A program made the position numbers and the translations under genes. The notes below the pieces were generated by a model. That model worked only from the letters and a program-made list of their open reading frames with translations, did not search any database and was not told the DNA's origin. Source: Coriolopsis trogii (taxonomy: Eukaryota; Basidiomycota; Agaricomycetes; Polyporales; Polyporaceae). From it: a stretch of DNA of 64,000 nt. The stretch covers positions 992,001 through 1,056,000 of the forward strand of contig JAHYIO010000028.1 in the NCBI GenBank assembly GCA_020543525.1, in the 5' to 3' direction. Positions 1 to 11,504 of the stretch are shown here, one piece after another (within the stretch, counting starts at the first letter, position 1; each line of letters opens with the position of its first letter).

Positions 1-6
1 GATGCG

Positions 7-3000
7 ATGCCCCAGGAGCAGAGCCAAGCAGAGGAACAGAAAACGAAGGACGTCAACTCCAAGAAGGCGAGAGAGCCAGTGAAGAGGGCTAAAGAAGCAG
101 GCGGCGAGACGACGATGGTGGTAGGTGGCATTGAGACGGAGAAAACGATAGAGGTCGGGAGAGCTGTCAAAAAGGAGAAAGGAAAGGGGAGAGCGGATCC
201 GGCGCCAGTGTTGACAGAGACGACGACACAACCTGCGAAGGCCAAGGCCGCGACAGTCGAGACCAAGGGTGAGGTCAAGACGACCGGAAAGGAGGCGAAG
301 GCAGTCACGAAACACGACGTGAGCGTGGCTAAGAATGCGAAACAAAAGGGGGCGGCGGAGAAGGCGCCTAGGGACAGCGCGGTCGGCAGCCCTATGGATA
401 TCAAGGGTAAAGGCAAAGCGAAGGCCGTTGGGATGGATCAACAGGATACACAGAAGGGACACAATGAGCCAAAGAATTCCGTCCGCAGTAAGGCTCATAG
501 CGAGAAAGCTTCATTAAGCCCAGTGTCTGTCAAGTCGAACCTCGCCGCCGCCAATCCGTCCCCTTCGTCTGCATCTAGTGGGAAGAAGGGAACCCAATCT
601 CAACGCAAGTCCGCGTCGCAGCCCGTGTCACCTACCCAAGCTGGTCCATCCAAGCCTGTGGAGACAGACTCAGATACTGAGACAGACTGCTCATTTCATT
701 CTGCCGTGAGTCCTCTGTGCTACCTGTTGAGTTCCGCTGACGTAGCCGACATTCATAGGTGGACTCCCGTAATGTCTCTGCACAGACATCCTGGTCCTCT
801 GTCGGCAGCTCATCCGCATACACAAAACCAAAACAGCCGAAGGAGCCCTGCTGGGACTACCTCATGGGTCGTTGCGTCCGAGAAGTCTGCCGTTACTCTC
901 ATGACGTGGATAGGGAGGTTTTGGACAAGCCGCGCCCTGTAAGAGACTGCCACACTTCCTGATAATGCGTCAGACTAAGATAGCTACAGGATATCGTGAA
1001 CGGCGTCGTGAATTCGACGCCCTTCCTTAGTCAGCCGAGCTACACAAAAGTCCGTCCTCTGCCGCCAGGGTCGTCTTCAATGGGAACCTCAGCCCATAAC
1101 CGACCATCCGCAATTGATGATGATTGGAGCAATGAACCTTCTGTTCCTCCTGGACTGGGATTGGAGGCAGTATGTCGTGTTATAACCGCTTACATATGAG
1201 GACGACTGACGATCGTTTTTGTAGCTGGTGGCACCGCCAGGATTGTCTCGTCCTCTCAATGACGCAGAGGAGAACGTGACCATTACCGTCTTGGACTCCA
1301 CCAAGGTCACGTTCAGCTCTGGGTTCGGCATCGTGAAGGTATCTACTGGATTCGAATGCCGTCAGATTCTCCTAGGCAACGTCCCGTCCACAATGGTCTC
1401 AGCCGATATAACCACAGCCCTCGCGGTCTTTGGTGAGATAGTCGCGGTTTCCCCCGGGGACGTACAGCAGAAGGCGACATCGTCCTATAGAGTGATGTTC
1501 GTTGAGCCGGAGTCTGCGGTGGAAGCCGCCGCCGCTCTCGACGGCAGTGAGCTCTTCGGGAGCCGAGTGACTGCTCGCCTTGCGGCGAACAAGACAACAG
1601 GAATCGGAGGGGGGACAATCTATGATGGCGACGTGCTCTTTGAGATCCCTTCCCCGCGGCAGACAGGCTACGTCGGGTTCGAGACGGAGTCGCAGGCAGA
1701 GAAGGCTGTCAAGCTCGCCAATAAAAAGGAGGTCAGGGGCATGTGGGTGACTGCGAAGATCTACGAAGGACTACCCGTGGTAGGCATGTACAACGTCCGC
1801 GTCGAAGGCCTCCCAGCCGATGCAACCGCGAAGGACCTCGCCAAGTACGGCAAATACGAGTCTCACATGCTCGAACGCCCAAAATATCAGTCTCTCCGTG
1901 GTGCTATCGAAGGCCTGAGGCGGATGCTCCTGCGGCATGGCGAAGTCACGCTGAATGTCCTTCCGCCGCCATACCGCAAGATCGTCCGCATCTGGGCCCA
2001 CTTCACCGACCCCCAAGCAGCCGCGCAAGCATGCGAGGCCCTCCATCGGTTCTGCCCGGCCTTCGTAGGGAAACAGCGAATCTTCGCGCACCACGTGCAG
2101 TCCCTGAGGTACACCATCCCTGCGCCCTTCTACGACGTCCTCGCCTATGACATCGGCCTCCTCCACTCGTTCTGTCAAGACGACCAAGGGACCAGTATCA
2201 CTATTTTTGACAGGCGTCGGACTCTCGATCCCAGCGCTCCTGTCCTCGTCAAGCTGGTGTCACACAACAAGCAGGCCCTAGCGAAGCTAAAGACAGCCTT
2301 TGATCGACTTCTTCGTGGAGAGAAGGTCATGGAGGACGGGCAGATCGTATGGTGCGACTTTTTCAGCAGCAAGGCAGGGACGGAGTTCGTTCGCGAGCTG
2401 GAGCGCGTCCACCCCAAGGTGAGCATCAACATCGACCCGCGCAGGAGAACAATCGCGCTCTTCGGGTCCGAGCAAGTACGAGCTCCTGTGCGCGAGGAGA
2501 TTATCTCGCGCGCGAGGCTGTACAAAGCCCGCAGGAAGCACTACTATCCCGTCCCTGGGGATGTCGTCGGAGTCTTCTTGAGGGAGCATCTGCCCAGGCT
2601 ACAGAAGGAGCTTGGGCGAGAGAGCGTCTGGTTCGATCTCACAACGCGCCGTGTCGTCGCGTGCGGATCGGAAGACATACAAAAAGTGGCTCAGCTCGCT
2701 GTTCAGCACGCTCGGAAGCACCAGCGCACACGTCCTGTCGGCGACGACCTCCCCTGTCCGGTCTGTCTCGGCGACGCAACGCATCCGATCACCCTACCCT
2801 GCGGACATAGGTGGTGCAAGGACTGCCTGGCCGGCTACCTCAACTCGTCCGTCGACAACAAGACCTTCCCGCTCACCTGTCTCGCGGACGACGCCAAGTG
2901 CGCTCAGCACATTCCCCTACACATCGCCCAACAGCTCCTCACCCCAGAAGAGTTCGACGCGGTTGCGTACGCCTCCTTCCTCGCGTACGTCCAGGCCCGC

Positions 3001-3390
3001 CCTGCCGAGTACCGCTACTGCCCGACGCCCGACTGCCCGCACGTGTACCGCAAGACGACTCGGACGGGCGGGGGCGTTGCGGCGGTCGCGCTCCAGTGTC
3101 CGTCGTGCCTCATCCGGATCTGCCCGCACTGCGACATGGAGGAGCACGAGCACGGGTCGTGCCAGGACCGAGTCGCCGAGGACGAGGCGCTCTTCGACGA
3201 GTGGAAGCGGGGGCACGACGTCAAGGACTGCCCGAAGTGCAAGGTGCCGATCGAGCGCATGGCTGGCTGCAACCACATGACGTGCGTGAGCTGCAAGACG
3301 CATATTTGCTGGGCGTGTCTCGCGACGTTCTCGAGCTCCCAGGAGGTGTACGACCACATGCGTGCTATCCATGGCGGGATCGGCCTGTAG
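7..3390 (+). CDS. RBR (RING-IBR-RING) E3 ubiquitin ligase with CCCH zinc finger and RRM-like region
   Basis: Four exons, all phase 0: 7-705, 759-938, 990-1169, 1225-3390, giving about 1074 residues. The frame is open to the window edge, so the ATG at 7 may be internal and the gene 5'-truncated. The first ~250 residues are Lys/Ala/Ser-rich and probably disordered. Exon 2 encodes a CCCH finger spaced C-x7-C-x4-C-x3-H (around residue 264). The last exon has an RRM-like stretch (~400-475), then RING1 (PCPVCLG...CGHRWCKDC, ~864), an IBR, and RING2 (DCPKC...GCNHMTC, from ~1022) ending near the stop. The Cys in GCNHM sits where RBR ligases carry the thioester-forming Cys. In this family that Cys takes ubiquitin from E2 before substrate transfer. 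The CCCH and RRM-like parts suggest an RNA-bound substrate or location; that is inference. Confidence 0.88.
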
Positions 3391-4022
3391 GCTGGCGACG
3401 GACTTGTGCGGACACTGTCCTTCGGTATCATCAATGATTGTAGCTTCGTACCATGGCCGTTCGCTCGTAGGGACAGCTGTCCTTAAGGCTCTGCTTATCG
3501 CATTTCACTTTGATCATATGCTGCATCATATCGCCCCTTGTACTTTCGCAACTCAACACGATGTATTCCTTTGTCACCCGTTCTCAGAATACGTCCTGTT
3601 AATCTTACACAAACTCTCGCCTCGATCGAAGCGGTAACTGTATGAACGGATGACAAGGCTCAATGTAATGCGGGACAGAACGGAAAGTTGTAGCACAAGT
3701 TCGAGACAATACATAATGCATGGGCCGGTTCGCAGCAGCGTGGTGAGGAGGACTGAGGTCCTGAAGTCTCGAGGTCGAGATCTGGAATACAATGATGCAA
3801 ACTGGTTGGGCAGGAGTGTGGGGCTGATTGTAGATGGGTAGATATCCAGGGTAAGTAGTGAGTACATTGTTATATATAAAGATGGTAGAAGTGAGATAGA
3901 AACGAAGGCGGACATGGAGGGAGAGACGGAGAGAGAAGAACAAAGAGAGAGGAGACTGACAAGAGTTTGCGTCCGTTCGATCAGGGGCCGAGAATAAACA
4001 CGAGCGCACTGTTCGTTCAGTT
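3391..4022. other. Convergent 3' intergenic region
   Basis: This lies between the converging RBR gene and the Arg/Asp-rich protein gene and presumably holds both 3' UTRs. It is AT-richer than the neighbouring exons. I see no further gene. Confidence 0.6.
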
Positions 4023-4891
4023 TCATACCGTAGTGTACTGCACAAACTTCAGGAACACCAGTCAGTACCACGCTCGCACACACCCAAACACTGATGAGGC
4101 AATCGCCACTCACAGATGAATAGGGTCGCGCAGGCGTGCGCCCCTGCAGAGGCAACGAGTCCAGCAGTTCGGGCACGTTCGGGTCGTACTTGATGCAGGT
4201 CCCAAACTGGTCCTTCCAGCCCTCGGTCGGGCTCGGATACGCCTTGAGGTCTTCCGGGTTCGCGAGCGAGTGCGGCGCGTACACGATAAACCGCTCTCCC
4301 TGGTCCGTCACGTAGAGATGGTCCCCGCGCTTGTTCCAAAAGCCCACGCGAACGGGCCGCTTAGGCGCCTGCTGGTGCTGGTGCGCCGCCGCGGCGGCCG
4401 AGGCGGAGGACGTCGCGCGCGCGGCGAGTTGCTCGGCGTACGCAGATTGCGCTGGTGGGCGAGGGAGTGGATTGTGTCGGTGCGGTGACGAGGCCCGAGA
4501 GCGCGCGGCGTTGGCGCTCGGAGAGGTGCGTTGGTGATAAGATGAACTTGAAGTATACGTATTGCTGGTCGAGTACGATTGTGACTGCGAGTGCGAGTTT
4601 GGGGAGTGGCCGTAGCGAGGAGAGGTCGAGGGCGGGGACATGGCAGGTGCAGTGGCGGGGTAAGTGTAACTTCGCGATATCTGACGAGAGTGGCCACCAC
4701 TCTCTGGGGATGGACGCGTGTAGTAAGACGGAGGAGTCTTCGTTGGTGGGGTCCGCGTGGCTGGCTGAGGCGTCGAGCTCATGTCTCTGCTGCTGTCCCT
4801 TGTCCGATCTCTCCTTTCGCGCTCGCGTTCCCTCTCCCGCTGCTCTCGACCGCGATCCCAGTCCCGTGCATCCTCTACCCTTTCTCTCTCT

Positions 4892-4922
<31 letters not shown>

Positions 4923-6599
4923 GGTCCCGGTCGCGACCATAGTCGCGAGGCAACTCAGATCCGTCATACAAGGGCGTCTTGCGGTAAGTCTTGGGCTCCG
5001 TCTTCTCCTCCCCGTTCGAGAAATCGACTGTCGCAGTCAATCCAAGCGTCGGATAGGTATGGCTGCGGGACACATCTCGGGGGCTCCGCTTCGTGGGTGA
5101 TGGCGTTCCGCCTACAATCAATGGGCTGAGCAACGCCGCGGGCTCCTCTGTGAATGTCAAGAGACCAAGCGAGGACGAACCAGTGGGTGTGGGTGTTGTC
5201 GATGTAGACGTAGATGAGGAACTTGGTGTGGAGGCCTGCCGTCTGGTGCTCATGCTATTCGAGCGCGAAGGCGCCCGTGAAGGCGTAGTAGTAGCAGGCG
5301 CATATATGTTGCCGTGAGGCGGCCCGGGTGTACGGGAAGGAGTGCGCTCGACGTCATCCTGAGTCGACCTCCTTGAGGGAGGAGGCGAGGAGTAGTGGAT
5401 CGGGGTACGGATGATCTTCGGCGAGAACGTGGTGTGCAACTCGCGGGGCGTGCTGTATGGGTCGTGATCGCGCCCTGATCCACGATCATGAGAGGGAGCT
5501 GGGGTCGTGGCACTGCGTGAAGCAGTAGCAGACATAGACGCAGATGCAGACGCAAATGCAGAAGATGAAGACGACGACGCTGGATCCGTCTGACTGCGAT
5601 AGGACGGACGTAATTGTGAGTCGCCATTCGGCGGCCGAGGAGAGACGTCGCGGCTCCGCTGCCGGGTATGGTGCTGTGCAGCGTCTGGTCGCTGCTGTTG
5701 CTGCGGTGGCTGGGACTGAGAGGACGTATACGGCCGGTCGGACGCCCGCTGAGAGTCTTGTTGTCGCTGCTGCTGTTGCTGGTGATAACTCGAATAGGAC
5801 GAAACTGCACCATGTGCCGACGGGGGTACTGATCGACTATCAGTCCGTCCTTGCGGCGCGGAACCATACGTCCCAGCGGAGCTGGACGAGTTATGAGAGG
5901 CGCTATGTGACCGCATATGGTCGCGCGATGATTGTTGCGAAGGGGGAGCAGGGAGGGACTTCTCGGGCTCTTGTGTACGACTGTAACTGTTCTGCGAGCT
6001 AGGAGGAGCATTGTTTGAAGGGGCGGCCTTAGCATCAGTAAGCTCCTTCGGCACCCAAACCCAGGGTGTATGAGGCACGCCATTGTCTTGATCCTTCATA
6101 TGTCGCACATTCGCAGGAGTATCATCCCTAATAAATTCATGATTGCCATGTAATATAGCGAGAGCTATAACAATGCGTACCTGATGTGCATGTTCTCCAA
6201 GCCCAACGGATTATCTGACAGCTTCGTTGACCAGTAGTTTGCGTCTCCGGGGTTTGGAACTCGTCTCCCAGTCGCATTGTTGGCATGGGCCTGAGCAAAC
6301 GCATGAGCCTGAGCGGCTTGTTGAGCAGTCATCGGAACACCCCAGCCAGGATGCGGCGCCCACTGCTGGATGGCGCCTTGGGGCATGCCCGCCTGAGGTT
6401 GAAACATTGGGTTGGGCTGCCAGCGACCATTCATCCATTGCTGTGGGTTGATGCCTTGGGGCACGGGAGGAGGAGCGGCATTGAATGGAACGACACCGTA
6501 GGGATTCGCCTGAACCCATCCATGTGTCAAGGTTGGAACGTATCCGCCGGAGAACTGGGCTTGAGGCATGTGGGTACCTGGCTTCATGACATGCGCCAT
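4023..6599 (-). CDS. Low-complexity conserved basidiomycete protein with Arg-Asp dipeptide run
   Basis: Three exons on the minus strand: 6181-6599, 4114-6127 and 4023-4046, in frame for 818 residues. The first exon starts MAHVMKPGTH and is Pro/Gln/Ala-rich. The junction reads ENMHIR|DDTPANVRHM and leads into a TPWVWVPKEL block that looks conserved. The middle is extremely Ser/Thr/Pro/Gln-rich, with an Arg-Asp/Arg-Glu dipeptide run encoded by the CTGTCC-type repeat near 4890-4930. Towards the C terminus a folded-looking block (VRVGFWNKRGDHLYV, then GWKDQFGTCIKYDPN) stands out. The last exon adds only FVQYTTV; the acceptor nine bases further in would also keep frame. I do not recognise the function. 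The RD/RE run resembles RNA-processing proteins, but no RRM or kinase domain is present. Confidence 0.75.
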
Positions 6600-8357
6600 A
6601 TCGAGTGAGAGGAGGCGAGAGATATAAGCGGTGGACGGTAGGGCAGGATGTGGCGACGATTAGAGGATTCTATATGTAATCGCATAGATATACAGAGAGA
6701 CTACAGAGTGTCCGGAACCGAATGCGATATCCCCAAGGCCGTGATGGCAGAGAGTGCGGAAGGAGAAAGGTTGAGGGATATTCACGAGAGTGCCGCAACC
6801 GCAAGATACGGGGCGAGGGGAATCGTTCTTCTGCAGCCTGTGCAGGGGATGGGCAGAGACGTAGAGGCCAAGATGACGGCAGATGAGAGCAGATGTTGCA
6901 GAAGTGGAAAGAGCGGAGCGAGAAGAATATAGTGGTGGGATGGAGGGGCTTATTAAGGACGCTGCAGTGACAAACGCCTCCGGTTCAGGATCTGTGTTTC
7001 TCTGTGCCCCCTCAGCAGCTGTGCAGGGCAACAAGGTGATCGGAGTGGACTCACCGAGCTCGACCTATCCGCCGCAAGCTCCGAAAGCTCTACAACTCAC
7101 CCCCTTCGAAAGTAGGCGAATATATGCGGTGGGAAGCGCGTCACAGGGCTGTGTGGGGTTGTGCACTCGTCCGGCACAGTTGATCGGATTTGGATAGCAC
7201 TGGGTGAAAATGGGGCGGCGGTATCCGCCGCGGGCCAGCAAGTATCCGAGAGCAGCTCAGATCGACCAGAACGAGACGACGTCGAGAGCGCAAGGCAAGC
7301 CGAGGTGGTCTGAAGAGAGGATGAAGCCCGCCCGCGTCCAACTCTCCCAACTGCCAGGCCTCCGTTGTTTGCCTCTGTTTGGCCGCGCCAGTGGCACGAC
7401 ATGGTCCCGTTGTCCCGACGCCGTGCCAACCTCTTTCTCGACCGTTCCATCCAGTCTGCCATCACAATGCAAGAGTCCGCGGGCCGTTGGGTTGCTCGTC
7501 GCCGCTGGACGCGTCGCGTCGCGTCGCGCGAGGACGCGTTCATTGTTACACGTGGCGCTCGCCTATCTAGATTTGGAAATACGCCGTATGGCGTAGCAAC
7601 TTTCAATCTCGATCGTAACTTGGGCTCCGGTGAGATCGACTTTAGCTACGTAGCCAACCGAAGCGCAGCGTATATGCAGGTTCGTTCAGAGGATGAGCAC
7701 ACATAAATAGTCCGTCAGCTCCACGTTGGCTGAAGCCTGAGCATTCGTCCGACTGTTGTACCTCACGGGCTTAATATTTCAATTGGGCTCCCATGTACGC
7801 CTGCGCGCAGGACTCCCGCAGTTACCTACCAGTAGCCTCAAGGTATCTGGATGCACGTAAGTACTTACCTTGTGAACCAAGCAATGGTTTACTAATGTGA
7901 GGATTCATCATCGCGCTTGACCAATCTACGAACCAACCACGGTCTCCGAAACACTCAAGATCGGGTGTTGGTAAGAGATATGACTTAGCTTCTCCAGACA
8001 CACTTAATTCCCTCGCGCTGATCTTTGCTTATTGAGTAGTGTGAATTCAAGTTATCCTTACACCAGGCTCCACCTAGTACATCCTGCCATACTAGAACTT
8101 TGTCGATCAATCAAATTGTGTGCGTATCATAATCACAATATATACGACATGCTTCTGTAGTAGAATCTTAGTGGTGGATCTGTACGTCGCAGCTCGTCTG
8201 CAATGCGCGCGAACTTACCCAAGGACATAGTGGATGTTTGCGGCCCCGAAATCGGGTAATTTCTTGAGGCCAGAACCTTGAGCGTCTCTGTATTCCCGTA
8301 CGCGTGTGTTCTTTCTTCTCCCTTGCGTCTTGCTGTCAGTGTCAAGGCTTCGCAATC
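6600..8357. promoter_or_regulatory. Divergent intergenic region, 1.76 kb
   Basis: This separates the divergently transcribed Arg/Asp-rich protein gene and the RRF gene, and must hold both promoters and 5' UTRs. A TCGCG-rich tandem stretch lies near 7510-7530. Open frames at 7097-7706 overlap on several strands, lack fungal splice structure and match no family I know, so I treat them as noise. Confidence 0.5.
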
Positions 8358-9354
8358 ATGTCTGCGCTCGCAGCCTTGTCTCGAACGCGTCTCTCTGTCT
8401 ACGCACTCTCGTCACCCTCCTGCTCGTCATGTCGACCCCTGGCAGCCAGACATCTGGGTGCCACCATACAACAAACACGTTTCTACGCGAAGCCGGCGAA
8501 GAAAGCCAAAAGCAAAGAGAAGGAGAAGGAGAAAGCACAAGACGAGCCTTCAACGTCTTCCAAGAAGTCCAAAGGCTTTTCGGCCGACGCGCTTATCCCC
8601 GCCTCGCAGCGCGTCGTCTCCAGTCCGGAGTACAAGCAGACGGAGAGCAAGATGCAGGGCGTCCTGGACTGGTTCCGGAAAGAGGTCGCCGCGCTCGAGA
8701 CGCGGGCTACGGGGCGCGTCACCCCGGCCTTGCTGGATCCGGTACGTGTCAAGTTGCCTGGGGCGTTGGACGGGAGGGGCGTGCGGCTCGAGGAGGTCGC
8801 GACCGTGGGCGTGAAGGAGGGGACGACATTGATTGTGACCGCGTTCGAGGAACATGTACGTGTTTCTCGGTCGTTGAAAGACTTGAAAGCATATGTCCTC
8901 TCATCCCCGATGCGTGCAATTGGCACAAGTAGACTACAAAGCAGATTGAACAAGCTATATACGAGGCCAAGCTACCGAGTATCACACCTCAGAGGGTGGA
9001 CGACCGTACCATCAAAGTGCCAATACCGAAGTATGTCATGAACTTACATTGTGCGAGAGTATCCATTGAGCCAGTTCGCTCTAGGCCAACTGTAGAAACT
9101 CGTAACGCATTGTACGTGACTGCTACACGGCAAGCAGAGGACATACGCGTGCAAATTCGGAAACTGCACCAAGCGTTGTTGAAGAAAGAAGCTATAGACA
9201 AGCATTCGCCAGACTTCTCTACCGTAAGCCGCCATACACGTTTCCTCACGCCTCTCTGAGCTCATCTGTCTTTGCGCAGTATCAAGCCTTGAGCGAGAAG
9301 TTCATGAGTGAACTGGACAAAATTCTGGCTCACCTGAAGAAGGCTACAGGCTGA
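8358..9354 (+). CDS. RRF1: Mitochondrial ribosome recycling factor
   Basis: Four exons: 8358-8855, 8933-9030, 9085-9223 and 9280-9354, in frame for 269 residues. RRF splits post-termination ribosomes, here in mitochondria. The N terminus (MSALAALSRTRL, then TRFYAKP) looks like a matrix presequence with an Arg-rich cleavage region, followed by a Lys-rich linker. The mature part has the RRF signatures: an LDPVRVKLPGA strand, the VPIPKPTVETR loop restored by splicing exon 2 to exon 3, and a closing helix rich in Lys and Glu. An ATG 54 bases upstream is in frame, but 8358 gives the better presequence. The gene stands alone; the next gene is convergent. Confidence 0.92.
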
Positions 9355-9596
9355 GTCTGCTCTCTCTCGCCTCCTTATCGCTGCTCTCGCAATATATCTA
9401 TCATGCATATTCTATGCCACTTCTTGTCATATAGCCACCGCTCAGTTCTCTATCAGCCTCATGGTTGCGAATCATCTATCATCTATGTGTCCTCCTATAT
9501 TACAAGCACCAATTGTGATACTTTTGGAGGCGCGATGGGCATGCGGAGGTAAGACGCATGAACGCACCAATAACACGCGCACCGCTGCACCCTCTC

Positions 9597-10831
9597 TCAG
9601 CCTCCAAACCTCTTGGTCAGCCCGTCATAGATCAAGAAGATCAACGCGCTGCTCGGGATCGCTCTAGCCACGGTGATCCCACAGCCCGCATACAAACCCC
9701 TCACGCCTCCCGCTTTCCACATCTCCCTCGCTGTCCCGAAAAAGGTCGCGCGCCCACCGTCCGCGCGCGGCCCTCGGAGCTCCGCCTCCGTCTGCATCGC
9801 GCTCTTGACGGTGTCGGCGGGAAAGAGCGCGACGTTATACGCAACCCCCGCGCACGCGCCCGATATCGCGCTCTCGTACGCGCGCAGCTCACGCTTGTCC
9901 TTTGCCCCGCGCCGCGCGAGGAGGAGGGACGCGACGCCCTCCTTGGCTGCGAACCATGCGGCCCCGCCGCCCGTTTCGCGGATCAGCGTGCCGGTGTGCC
10001 CGAGCCAGAGTCCGCGGACGCCAGTCTCGCGGACGACGGAGGTCAGGACGGCGATCGGCCCTGGGAGCTTGCGCATCGTCGGTGATGGGGATGGGTGTGC
10101 GGAGGTGGGTGAAGCTACGGGACCGCTAGGATGCGCAGCTAGGGCGGCTGCTGCTGTGGGGGAGGTGAGGGTCGATGGGGAGGCGGCGGAAAGAGAGGCG
10201 GCTTGTGGCATGAGCATCTGGACCTGCATCTTGCATTTGACGAGCTCGATGGGGGTCCTATTCCATAGTGTTCAGAACTTGCAGTGGGAAGGTGGACTCG
10301 AAGCGACGTACAGGACAAAGCTTGTTATGGCTCCCGCCCCAGCCCCCGCGCACGCAAGCTGGCCCAGAGACAGTTGATGTGAGAGCGGGATGCCACCCGC
10401 CCAACGCATCAGGTTCTGTACCTCCGTATACGTCCAGAACAGCGTCGCATTCTCCGCCATGGCCCCAACGATGGGTGCCGGCAGACCCTACAGCGATACA
10501 TCACTGTCAGCGCACGCTCGTTCCAAGCCGTCATCGTTCCCCGACCGTTCCCAACCCTCTTTCCTTCACAGCGAAAAGCCGTAGGAATGAGACGCACCCT
10601 ATATAGCCCACGAATCCCCTCCTTCCTCCACGTCTGGGCGAGACAGTCGAGCGGACCCTTGAACCGCGCCTGCGCGTCCAGCACCTGGCTCTGCAGTCGG
10701 ACCTTGGTCAGGTCGAACGGGTGCTCGAACACCTTGGACGCGATGCCCGCCGCGCTCCCGAACGAGATATCCTTCAGTGCGCGGACGGTGATCGAGTCCG
10801 TCGCCGGAGGCTCCAGCGGGGATGCCTCCAT
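9597..10831 (-). CDS. Mitochondrial carrier (SLC25), ornithine/basic amino acid transporter type
   Basis: Three exons: 10598-10831, 10312-10487 and 9597-10257, in frame for 356 residues. Three solcar repeats are each marked by the carrier signature: HPFDLTKVRLQ, TPIELVKCKMQ (created by splicing) and FPADTVKSAMQ. Typical fungal Ort1/Arg13 features are GLPAPIVGAMAEN after repeat 1 and GLWLGHTGTLIRETGGGAAWF in repeat 2. The family exchanges ornithine (and arginine) across the inner mitochondrial membrane. An insert of ~45 Ala/Ser/Pro-rich residues lies between repeat halves. The start used is the first ATG (10831); an upstream exon joined at the acceptor near 10890 is possible. The gene heads a duplicated unit (see 13370-13790). 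Confidence 0.88.
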
Positions 10832-11504
10832 CTCCTGAACACTGGCCGGTGTCGATGGCAAGTCCGTGGTATTTCTTGTTTGGGGCGCCCTGTGGGGAAA
10901 GAGGTCGAACAGGAACGGAGGAAAGTCGCGGTGAGTCAGCTAATCCTGGACGTGCATCGTGCTTGCGTTTGGAGGAGAGGCATTTGCCAAGGACAGCAGG
11001 CAGCAGGCTCTGACGATTTTCCCCGGCGCGCTCACCCCGGACTTCGGAGCGCCTGCATCCTTGTTCGCCGGTTCACGAACAGCGAAAATGGATTTCGAGA
11101 TTTGTATGTAGCTAGATGCTGTATCGGCAAGAGTAAACCATGTACGCAAAACGCCCGGAGACGAGGTAAGAAACAATCCACCCCAGTACCAAGAATGAGG
11201 GTTGGATCGAATCTACGGATCCAAAGGTGTATGTAGGGTAGCTAAGAAAGCAATTGTAGACGGATAGGACATGTCCGATGAGCAAAGTATGGAGGTATAT
11301 GAGCAAACAGAAATCGTAGTCCGTGCAGACATGGTCAATTAAGCGATCGTTCCCGTCGTAAGATACATCCCAGACACGAAAGCAAGTCCAATCCCTCCGA
11401 GTCCTTTCGCCTCCACTGGACGCGGTTCTGTCTCCCGCAATTGACGACATCCGATGCGAAGATAGAGTTACACACGCACACAGCGCGCGCACTCACAACG
11501 CAGC
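10832..11504. other. Intergenic region between carrier and first GH16 gene
   Basis: It holds the carrier promoter and the GH16 3' flank. Parts around 11085-11135 and 11315-11345 resemble 14250-14310 and 14445-14480, the matching position in the second duplicated unit. No gene seen. Confidence 0.5.

Noticed and set aside
7500..7540. TCGCG tandem as a CRISPR or iteron-like array
   Set aside because: The units are adjacent without spacers and few in number; it is a simple repeat in a eukaryotic spacer.
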